DNA of 64,000 nucleotides from Atherix ibis (lineage: Eukaryota > Arthropoda > Insecta > Diptera > Athericidae): assembly GCA_958298945.1 (NCBI GenBank), contig OY282609.1, positions 26,509,212 through 26,573,211 of the forward strand, written 5' to 3'. Under the pieces are notes generated by a model that saw only the letters and a program-made list of their open reading frames with translations, was not told the DNA's origin and did no database searches. A program made the translations under genes and the position numbers. Numbering within the stretch: the first letter of the stretch is position 1; every line of letters starts with the position of its first letter. Shown here one piece after another: positions 34,857 to 44,340 of the stretch.

Positions 34857-36880
34857 TATTCATCATATTTGTAATAAGGACATACGCTATTCTATGTAAA
34901 TTTTTTACATATACTAACATATTTTTTTTCTAATTTCAAAAAATGCAAATAATTTATGGATAATATTTACTTTAAAAAAAAAATATATTATATTTTTTGT
35001 ATTTTATGTTCTTTGAAGTCACTTTTCTATTTATCCTTTACTTGTAGAATTCTAAAATAATTCGTAAATAATATTAAATTCAAAAGTGTTTTTATAGTAA
35101 AATTTCATTTTCGATTAGTATGCACAAAGTAATATTTGAAAATGTTGTTACGTTTGTCTTTATTATTAGCCAAGAGAAACTGAGTAGCAAGAAAGTTACC
35201 AGTTTTCATGTTAAAATTAATGTAAATATTCAGAATGTTTTGTGATGTTATGAAGAGGAAACCATAGTAAATATTATGAACATATTCTATTTATGATGAA
35301 TTGTAATTATGCAATTGCAATATGCATAAATATGAAAATAAATTATTATTGTTAAGAGACTTAGTTATTTATTCGTTGATAGTATGAGAAATTGATAATT
35401 GTTTCTAGTAGTTTACTCGTAAAAGAACAGTATTTATTATACATGATCTTCTGCTAAGAACGATATTATTCTTGCTTTTGAAGTAATAGTTATTGCTGTA
35501 AATTTAAAATTATAACTTTATTATTAATAATAAAGAACAAATATAAATGTTTTTAGTTTTTGATAGTAATAAGAATTCTTTGATGTAAGATTTTGTTTTT
35601 ATATTATTTAATTTAAAATCTTGGGAAGTAAGATAAATTTTCTGAGTATTTTTTTTTTCAAAGAACATTTTTGTAAAATCCACTGAATGGATTTGTATAT
35701 ACTCAGTTAAAATATTTGTAAAAATTCTTATTTAAAATTAAAACATTCAAAATATACTTATTTTCTATTGAAAATTTGCTAAAATAAAATAACTGTGCAA
35801 AAGGTAACAACATTTTTTTTTAGAAATTCTCGGTGAAAATTTTAACAAATCAGAAATTTATATTATTTTTTTGGATCTTTAATATAAAATATGATAAATA
35901 AAAATATTAAAAAGTAAAAAAAATAAATTTTGTCATAACAGGCCAAGTAAATTTTTACGTTTCTACCCCAAATTGTAACAAGCTCCTCCTTTTAGCTTAT
36001 GTGTTATTATCTCATTTCTGGGGAAGTTGAATTATTTTAATTTCTTACTCAGCTTAAACATTAAATTTTATGGATATGAAAAAATAAATTTTTGGGCAAT
36101 TTAAAAAAAAAATTTAAACCTTAAAATTTTTTTAAAAAGTGCTAAAGGTATGCGTTGACCACGATCATCGGAGTTACCATGGTCTGGTAAGTCTCAAATT
36201 CCTAGTTTATATGGAGATTTTTACTAATTTGTGAAACTAAGAATTTTAAAAGGTTACTGATAGTAGCTCAAATTCGATCCAAAATAAATTAAAGTCGTTC
36301 CAAATTAATTAGTATCTCTATTAACGATTTTAAGCTGCTGGTATATTTTGAGGGAATACGTTTTTGAAGTAATAAAATAGATACGATTGAGAGTAATTCC
36401 ATTAAAACTGGATTGCTAACCACTGTACTTTGAGCGGATGAGTAAAGTACTAATGTGAATCTCAAATTGTAGTGACGGGAGCTGTGGTGTAAACCATGAA
36501 CCAAGGTTTGGAAGTAGCTTCTTCTCTACAGGTGAAGTCATAGGCTTATTAAAGCTTGATTTAATTTTAAATGAAAGTATTTAAAATAAAAAACGATTTC
36601 TGGTTCACTAGAGCTTTGGTTAATTGCAGATGGATTCATAATGCAACAAGATAATAAGTCTTCACATAGCTTAAAATTCTATAGGAATTTTTATACAAAA
36701 TAGAAAGGTATTTTGGAATTGGACATCTATTATGGGATAAGCTAAACATTTTCTTACAATACCGAAAGAGTATTTTAAGGGATATCTTAAAAAACTGATC
36801 AGCCGGTTAGCTAAATTTATACAAGATATCTTCTTTTCAAACGTAGTTGAATCATTTTATTTTTTCATCCTAACAAAAAA

Positions 36881-36999
36881 ATAATTTATATTAAATAGTT
36901 TTATGCGAAATTATCGAAAAGTGAATATTTTGTTTTAAAAATTAAAAAAATATATTCACTTTCCGATAATTTCGCATAAAACTATTTAATATAAATTAT
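36881..36999. repeat. Long hairpin, 48-bp arms, 23-nt loop
   Basis: 36881-36928 and 36952-36999 are inverted copies with one mismatch in 48. The arms contain the mixed word 'TTATGCGAAATTATCG', so this is not just A/T simplicity. In a minus-strand transcript the mismatch would be a G.U wobble, giving a fully paired stem. Confidence 0.9.
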
Positions 37000-37527
37000 C
37001 CATATAAGTACGCATATTATTATACATATTATATTGAACGACTAGTGATTAGCTTAAAAATGGGGAGACTATAAAAAATGAAATTGTAGAAAATTTGTTG
37101 TTTAATAGATTTTTAATAACGAATGTTCATTTATCGCACTCGAGTAAAATTTCTTTATAATACGAGTAACAAACACTGATACATTTTTAATAGTAAAAAA
37201 TATCGATAAATTAAATATTAATGGTTGGTTTTAGTTTTAAGAAAAAAAATATTGAGTGAATAAATGATGGCAGGCAGACAACTACCCTTTTTATGTAAAA
37301 TAGTGTAAAAACTCTATCATATTCAAAAGTTACTATCAAAATAAGTCTCTAATTTGATTGTATATGTAAATATATGAACCAGAAAATTTGTTTATAATTT
37401 TTATGTTTTTCAACTATGCCTACACCTATATTAAAATACAATATATGCCGATGTATGGGTGAATTGTGCACGGTTTAATTATACGTTCGGTTTTGTTTAC
37501 CAGTCAAGCAAACCAATTATCGGCAGG

Positions 37528-37881
37528 TCAAGCAAATGTCACCCTTAAAAGATAATCTATATTTTGCGGTCTATTTGAAAATTTAATAGTAGAAGCTATC
37601 GAGAAGGAGGACATTAGTAGGGAGGAAATAATAGTTAAGAGCATGCATGTTTGAGAAATTTGGTATATTCGAATGGAACTAATAACAAAATATTCGTCCT
37701 TGTTTATTCTTGAGTATCGGAATATATCGTCTTGATCGACACTGCCCTCTAACGCTTCACTAATAGTTGGTCTATTTATCTTTGCAACCTTTTCACCCCT
37801 TTTTCCTATATCTTCAGACGTTGTGGTCAAAAGGCATTTAATTCGAAAATAATAACAGTCGATACTATTGCCGTTGGCCAT
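37528..37881 (-). CDS. Uncharacterised open frame, 117 codons
   Basis: Not recognised. The predicted protein starts 'MANGNSIDCYYF', has a charged middle ('TTTSEDIGKRGEKVAKINRP') containing a GKR dibasic site, and a hydrophobic segment at about 79-98 ('CMLLTIISSLLMSSFSIAST'). Composition is less AT-driven than most random frames here. An overlapping ATG 10 nt upstream in another frame begins 'MVKWPTAIVSTVIIFELNAF', which looks like a signal peptide before it stops. This could be a broken small secreted-protein gene, part of a spliced gene, or chance. I give no function. Confidence 0.2.
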   Translation of the reverse strand: MANGNSIDCYYFRIKCLLTTTSEDIGKRGEKVAKINRPTISEALEGSVDQDDIFRYSRINKDEYFVISSIRIYQISQTCMLLTIISSLLMSSFSIASTIKFSNRPQNIDYLLRVTFA

Positions 37882-38268
37882 TTAACCATTTCACTATTTA
37901 TTCATATGACACTATCAACTACACAAAATATAAACGAGCTCGCGTATAGATGATTCTGAATTGTATACAATTCGATTAAGTCGATAAAAGGTGATTGGGC
38001 CGTAAAGCTGATAGTCAGTCAGATATCAGTTTGGTTGGGGCAAGGGTAGTAAAATGAATTTAGTTAACTAATTGGTGGTCAAAATAATCGATATTCGACA
38101 CATTTTTAATACGTACTAAAGCCGAGCAGTATTTATCCAAATAGATCGCCAATTCTAGTTGTATTTGGTCGGATAGAAGCTATAGTTAGTACATAGTAAG
38201 TAAATTCAAATAACTGAACTATTTCACAAACGAGTACAAGCAAACCAGACCAATTAATTGATGTTATC

Positions 38269-38322
38269 ATAGATATGGTTAAAAAAGTACTTCTGATAGA
38301 TATGGTTAAAAAAGTACTTCTA
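38269..38322. repeat. 27-bp tandem duplication
   Basis: Two copies of a 27-mer starting 'ATAGATATGGTTAAAAAAGT' in direct tandem, differing only in the last base. Confidence 0.9.
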
Positions 38323-38731
38323 TAGAAGCTATCAAAAGTTCAAAAAAGAAAAGGTAAATACGAAATTTCTCCGAAAGTCCAATTAGTCTTTTAGTTTAAA
38401 ATTAATAATTTTTTCTTCTATAACCTAAAAGATTTAACTACGATATTGTTTTAATTATAATATATTGAACTGTTGTCTAAGAATTTGATAAATGTGCAAT
38501 TTTTTGTTTCCAGTAATTTCGATTGATGTAAATTGAGTATCTTCTAATAAAGGATTTTCGAATAAGAAAGATATGATTTCTTTTAAAAAAACACAATAAT
38601 TGTTAAGGAAATTTAAATGTTTTTTATTTAATATGAAGTACAACCGATACAATTAAGTTCTGAATAAAACATCTTTTGCAGGAACGAATTCGATGAACCC
38701 AATTTTCGAGCACTTTTTCCACTAAATCAAG

Positions 38732-39750
38732 TTATACGTGTATGTCATGAATAGCACGTTCAATATTGACTTCTAAAGCTTGAAGAGAGTCTGGTTTATT
38801 GCTAAGGACCAATGACTTCAAATTACCCCAAAAGAAATAGTCGAATGGTGTTAAATCACAACTTCTTGGAGGCCATTCAATATCACAATTTCTTGAAATA
38901 ATCGAATCTCCAAACTTTTCTCGCAATAATTCGGTTGTTGCACGTGCTGTGTGGCACGAAGTCCCGTTTTGTTGGAACCAGATGTTGTCAAGATCAACTT
39001 CTTCCAATTTAGGCCATAAAAAGTTGGTTATCATCTATCTATACCGCTTTTCATTGACAGTAACGGTGTTACCAGCTTCATTTCGAAAGAAGTGCGGACC
39101 GATGACTCCGCCAGACCAAAAACCACACCAAACTGTAAATTTAGGTGAATGTAATGGGTGTTCATGAATAATTTGTGGATTTTCTTTGCACCAGATTCGA
39201 CAGTTTTGTTTATTTACCGCACCACTCAGATGAAAGTGAGCCTCATCGGAGAAGATGATTTTCTTAAAAAAATCGTTATCGTTTTCAAGTTGTTCCAAGA
39301 CAAAATCATCAAATTCACGAGGTTTACGGTGGTCCAATGGCTTCAGCTCTTGAGTGATAACAATTTTATACGGATGCAAGCCCAAATCCTTTCTCAAAAT
39401 CCGCCAGGTTGTGGTTTGAGACAGTCCCAATTCTTGACAACGTCTTGATTGTTCAGTCAAGTGTTGCTGAAGACCGCAATCCACAAATTGCGGTCTTCAG
39501 CAACACTTGACTGAACTGCAGCAATTTTTTTATTACTTCGAGCGGTTCTTTATCTTATTGGTACTTGAATATTATGTAAAGAAAATGTACACTCAAAGTT
39601 TTTAACAATTCGACGAATAGCGAGCACAGTTGGACGATTATAACGCTCATAAAATGGCAAAAGCGCACGAAAAGTTGCAATTGGAGAACGATTATTTTGA
39701 TAATAAAATTGAATAATTTGTAAACGTTGTTCTTGCGTATATCTCTCCAT
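38732..39750 (-). pseudogene. DD41D transposase pseudogene, copy 1
   Basis: Starts 'MERYTQEQRLQIIQFYY' with an HTH domain; continues through 'LGLSQTTTWRILRKDLGL', 'QELKPLDHRKPREF', 'IFSDEAHFHLSGAVNKQNCR' (D1), 'WCGFWSGGVIGPHFF', 'WFQQNGTSCHTARATTELL' (D2 position) and 'SCDLTPFDYFFWGNLKS' (D3). There are 41 residues between the D2 and D3 positions, the hallmark of the rosa group of mariner-like elements. Lesions: TAA after 'VPIR' (shared with the copy at 60 kb), a 30-bp inverted duplication at 39451-39516 replacing part of the HTH region, TAG at 39035-39037 (TCG in the sister copy), and D2 changed to N. Inactive. Confidence 0.9.
39451..39516. repeat. Perfect 30-bp inverted repeat inside transposase gene
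   Basis: 39451-39480 and 39487-39516 are exact reverse complements across a 6-nt loop. The second arm is absent from the sister element at 60.2 kb, which reads straight through, so it arose within this copy by inverted templated duplication. Confidence 0.95.
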
Positions 39751-39861
39751 GATGAAATTGTAAACATGACAAAATATAATGAAAAAAAAGACAGATCATG
39801 ACATATTACAAATGGCCGAAACATCACTTAGAAATCATACCACTCTTATTGGAAAACCCTA

Positions 39862-42800
39862 TGCTTTTCTGCTGTTAAATCTTTTATTTACTGAATTAAT
39901 AATTAAATGGAAAATTTTATATTGTTTATCTGAAAATAAAATTTTGATGTGTCTTAAACAATATGTTTGATAGTTTTTACTGCCTCTTCGCATTAATAGT
40001 TTTAATTTTTAATAGTCTTGTTCTCTCTTTTATCAAAATATATAGATTTTACTTCTGTATGAACGCTTTTATTGTTTTATGTATGTAACAATTTGTATGT
40101 ACGCTACAACTATATGTCCTTGATGAAACTAATTGATTTCTAGTTGTAGAAACCAGTCAGAAATTGTTCAATTTTGTGGAACATATTTAAATAATTGAAA
40201 GGGTAAGAAAGATTCTTAGAAAGAGAATTATTACGTTCTGAAGTCGGAAGCTGTCCTGTAAAAAACAACATCTGACTGAAATAATATTCATTTAAAAAGG
40301 GTGAAGTTGAACTCTAACAATAAACAAATAATTGAGCAAAATAATTTTGAATTAAAAAAAGAGTTGGAAATACTTTTTTTGTGTTTAAAATATTTTTCTT
40401 AAAGTAAATTATGAAAAAATTTACATGAAGCTAAGATTATTAATATATTTTTTGAGAGATTTTTTAAAAAACAACTGATTTATACTATAAGCAAATTAAT
40501 ATTCTTTGAAAAATAAGTTTAATTATTTCTGTAATTAGAAACAAATAAATTAGTTGAAAGCCTTTTCAGCTACTAACCTTACCTTTCATGCCATTCCTCT
40601 GGCGTTCACTTAAACTAGAATTTCTTTTTGAATGGGACTAATTCAATTTTTTAGAAAACTCAAATATGCTCCATAAAATTGAACCACTTCAAATTGATAC
40701 CTTAAACTAATAATCGGCCAGTTTTATTAGGAAAGGTGGCCAAGCCAACCGACCCATAAGATGAAGTCGCCAAATGGTCTCATGGTCATGACGCTATATC
40801 ATGTCTTCTGTCCTGAAAGAGTAATTATGTATTTCTGTCATCAATGTTGCTTTATTCGAAACTTGCTTGAAACACCAAATGTTGATATCAACAACCTTGC
40901 AACAATTTATGTTTACAGCAAATACAACATCGATGTTGCTATCAATAAAAGTGACCGTAAGCTTTCCATTAGATTGAAAGTAAGGATTTTTTCCAGAGCA
41001 CAAGAGCTTTTATTATGAAAAAGGATATTTTTCTACATATTCTCTTTCGTTTACTCTATAGTTTTTATCATAATTTATTTTTATATTTTACAATATATAA
41101 ACGAACAGAAAATAAAATAGTTTATGTTGTTGAGTTAGAGTTTGTTTCTTAGCCAAAAGAAGTGGAGTTTTTATAAAATGGATATAGTATATATTCTTTA
41201 ATGATTTTATTAATTAAAAAATTTACAATTAAAAATAAAATAAAATTTAGCTCGTGCAAGTTTTTTCTTACAAATTCTTATTCAATTTCCATTAAAATTC
41301 GAACAACTTTCTTACTAAAAATTATCCCCAATAAACATCAAACAGATTTATTTATTTGGAAAGTTTTTATTAAATTAACTTATTTTTGATTTTATTAAGA
41401 TATTAATTAAACTACGAAAATAACAAATGAAAAAATTTATAAAAATTATTTAAGAAAATAAAATAATTTTCTTCATCAATTTATGATTACTTAATTGGTA
41501 ATTTATATATAAGAAAAAAATTATGTAAAACTTTATCTTTTAATAAATTTCATCGCTTAGCAGAATACCGTATTAGAATAAATATCCTTTGAATATTTAC
41601 ACCCTTACTATGCTGGGATGAATATCAACTGAAAGAGAAAAACTTGCAAATTTCTTTAGTAAACTTTAATTGATAGCGCGATAATGCTCCACAGCAACTA
41701 CCACCTTCTTATTTACATCGACAGGGAATATTTTCATATTTTCATTTTCACCTTCTACGAATTCTATTTGCATAATTAGCTTAAAAATGTATAAGCCAAC
41801 TTGAAGGATACCGAATACTATAGTAGCTCATGCAAGGTAACCGTGATGAAACGCGCTTTTATTGTTAAAAGGAAATGTTGAACGATTTATTTTCCTAGTT
41901 AATCCACAACATCTAATTTTCGTGTATGAGGTGCTAATCAGCAATTAGAAATTTTAATAAAAAAATTAAAAAGTAATAAGGGAAGCAATAAGAATAAGAT
42001 TTTTGTTAGTTTTTCAATATAGTAAGAAATGCCAGAATTGTTGGGTTTCGTGGGAGTAGAAAACTCTACTGAGGTTAACAGCAATAGAATAACGGCCGCG
42101 ACAAATACTAATTTCGGACACTTTTTTGCTGAATAAGAAATAATACAATTTCTCAACAAATGTCCTTGCTCCTAGCTGCCGTTTTGCAGACTCTTCTACT
42201 CCTACAATCATTATTCATACGGTATTTTGTTCCATGTTTGTTTATGCAGTATTTCTTTTCCTTAATTTGTGCTGCTGCCATCGTTTTTATTATATTTTTG
42301 TCACTGCTGCTTGCAACAAAATCTGCAATATTCTATACTAACTCTATTTCTATTATATTAGCAAATTATATATTTTTATCTTAAATGTTTACTTTGCAAT
42401 AATGTCATAAGTTTTAAGAATTACGTTTAAACAAGAAAGTTTTCATTTTAGTATTTCCATACAAACTTTGGGTAGCGTCTACTATTCACAAAATAGTTTT
42501 TAAACATCCAGAACAAGTGGAAAAAAATGTATTATTGCTGGTGTTGCTAATAATTTTGGAAACTTTTGACTTTTCCTAAAATAGTATAAAGGACATTCTT
42601 CTATTCATAGTTCTAGGATTTTGTTATAAAAGTAGTAGAAACTTTAAATAGTATGCACGTACAAGAAAACCATTCTAAATAAGGAAAATTTCCTTTTTTC
42701 TCATGAAAAATTTAAATGCAAAAAGGGATGATGAATTTGAATAATTGTTCATTATTTTTCTTTTCTTACATCTGTTAAAATAAAAAGCTTTTAATTATAA

Positions 42801-43410
42801 TAATGAGAATTTTTTTATTATTCATTGTTATTTTTTTTATAATTACAAATAATATCTCATTATAAAGAAACAGTCAAATTATTATAAAAGAAGTGGTCTT
42901 TTTTGTTGGTAATTTGTAGTTTTTTCTCTCCATTGTCCTTGAAAATATTTTTTTAGACATAATATATAGTCATTTCAAATGTCAATAAGTGCGAGATAGG
43001 GTAGCAGAGGATAGTTTTTGTTCAAGAGCATGTCCATAATATGGAATAATACGGACAGTTCACGAACGAAGGTAACATTTAAATAGTGGTGAATTACAAT
43101 ATTATAAAAAAGAGCCTCAACAATTTCGAAAACCACTTTGGATTTTATGGATTTGGTTTGACGTGAATTTCCACGTTTGCGCGAACCCATAGTTCTTGTT
43201 CGTGTTAGTCCATATTGGTTTCAATATAAAATTACTTTCAGTCATCAGCCTTAATTTTTTTTTAAAAGACGTAGTAAATTTGATTGTTTAATCTTAAATA
43301 TAGGTACATACACATAGTATTTTTGTGAAATAATACTGCCACTAAGAGTATTTATTGTAAACGTGACATGAATACATTTTTACATATTCATTTGCACTTT
43401 CAATTCCTTA
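39862..43410. other. AT-rich intergenic region
   Basis: Little beyond A/T-rich sequence. A dispersed-repeat copy lies at 40741-40803. The 42040-42240 stretch is more complex and encodes hydrophobic, signal-like frames on both strands, without an adequate ATG context or supporting splice sites, so no gene is called. Confidence 0.5.
40741..40803 (-). repeat. Dispersed repeat family, copy 3
   Basis: On the minus strand: 'GATATAGCGTCATGACCATG' then 'AGACCATTTGGCGACTTC' and 'TATGGGT', matching the order of words in copy 1 (2861-2928). Confidence 0.6.
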
Positions 43411-43566
43411 AACAATTTTTTGCAGAAAACTGACATGATTTTGAAGGATCGGGGATGCTATATTGAAATTTTTGTGATATGCTAGGGTAGCGGTGTCATT
43501 GCTGGAGGAAATATCATGGGTATAAATATTGTAGAGTACGAAGCCCTTTCCTGTGAGATACCCGTA
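43411..43566 (-). pseudogene. Jockey-clade RT relic (copy B)
   Basis: Minus strand: 'FVLYNIYTHDISSSND', then 'TLAYHKNF' and 'SPILQNHVS' correspond to 'ILYNIYTHDIPCHNN', 'ILTYHKDP' and 'SILQNHIQS' of relic A at 6.6-7.6 kb, with the bases around the YADD box deleted. About 50 codons remain. Mariner 3 has inserted directly beside it. Confidence 0.75.
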
Positions 43567-44340
43567 TACAAGGTCTGTTCAAAAAGTATCACGAATTTTG
43601 AATTTCCGTGGGTTACGTATATTCGATTTTCGATTTTTTGTGGTGTTATGTTGGTATTCATGTTTCTCACTTATGCCGCCAAGATCGGCCATTTTGAATG
43701 TTTAGTTAGTTTTTGACAGCTGCTTTGCTTACACGTGTTTTGGCTCGTCTTCGCTTTTTGCCCATTCCAAAAAATGGATCAAAGAATCGGTTTTGGGAAC
43801 AAAAAAAAGTCACAGGGAGCCATATATAGAGAATACGGTAGCTGCGGAATTATTAATGTGTTGTTTTTGGCCAAAAATTCGCTCACAAGCGACAATGCGT
43901 GTGCAAGGGCGTTATCATGGTGCAAAAGCCAATTTTTGTTGTTCCATAAATCCGGGTGTTTCTGGCGGATTGCTTCACGTAACTTGCGCATAATTTGCAG
44001 GTAATATTCTTTATTGATCGTTCTACCCTGTGGCAAGAACTCATGATGCACCATGCCCCTGCAATTGAAGAAAACTGTAAGCAAAACCTTCATATTCGAC
44101 TAAACTTGGCGCTTTTTTCGGTCTTGGCTCGTGCGGCAGCGTCCATTAGGATGATCAAGCTTTAGTTTCCACATCATAACTATAAAGCCATGATTCGTCA
44201 CCAGTTATGACCCTCTGGAGCAAATTTGGGTCGTTGCAAACAGAGTCCAACAGCTCCTTAGCAATGTTAATGCGATGCTGTTTTTGGCGGCGACCCGTCT
44301 CACGACCAAATCATTGGTAAAAATCGAATGGCACGAGCCA
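43567..44340 (-). mobile_element. Mariner element 3, rearranged
   Basis: The left edge (43569 onward) is a clear TIR and 5' leader, read on the plus strand: 'AAGGTCTGTTCAAAAAGTAT', then 'CACGAATTTTGAATTTCCG', preceded by TA. The same leader appears in mariner 4 in its proper place ahead of the transposase. Here the transposase lies on the minus strand (44340-43779), so the 5' leader is joined, inverted, to the middle of the gene and the true 3' end is missing. Confidence 0.85.
43779..44320 (-). pseudogene. Mariner transposase pseudogene 3 (DD34D)
   Basis: Readable in pieces: 'INIAKELLDSVCNDPNLLQR', 'VITGDESWLYSYDVETKA' (D1), a stop, 'KVLLTVFFNCRGMVHHEFL', 'WNNKNWLLHHDNALAHALSL' (D2) and 'YMAPCDFFLFPKP' (D3), where the gene breaks off at the junction with its own inverted leader. 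The N-terminal HTH and the C-terminal 80 or so residues are missing. Same family as mariner 4, distinct from mariners 1 and 2. Confidence 0.85.

Larger units (their letters stand above)
34860..38547. other. AT-rich intergenic region
   Basis: Mostly simple A/T sequence (34.9-36.1 kb). Embedded features: a 48-bp-arm hairpin at 36881-36999, an open frame at 37528-37881 and a 27-bp tandem duplication at 38269-38322. A TATA-like GATAAAAG (37983-37990) precedes an insect-type initiator TCAGTC (38014-38019) on the plus strand, but no following gene is visible. Confidence 0.45.
38548..39861 (-). mobile_element. DD41D (rosa-type) transposon, copy 1
   Basis: A 1.31-kb Tc1/mariner-superfamily element on the minus strand. 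5' end (read inwards from 39861) 'GGGTTTTCCAATAAGAG', then 'TGGTATGATTTCT'; 3' end (from 38548) 'AAGGATTTTCGAATAAGA', then 'ATATGATTTCT', giving TIRs of about 30 bp. TA is present at both borders. Sister copy at 59882-61191 in the opposite orientation has the same ends. Confidence 0.9.

Noticed and set aside
36289..36504. tRNA-derived SINE suggested by 'CAGTGGTTAGCA' on the minus strand and 'TTCGATCC' on the plus strand
   Set aside because: The two box-like words are on opposite strands or too far apart (about 150 nt) for a Pol III A/B box pair.
42014..42384. Hydrophobic, signal-like frames on both strands
   Set aside because: The minus frame lacks an ATG (opens at TTG) and the plus frame is a leucine-rich run; no supporting promoter or splice sites.
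42975..43190. Minus-strand frame beginning 'MGSRKRGNSRQ'
   Set aside because: Short, no homology recognised, AT-rich tail.
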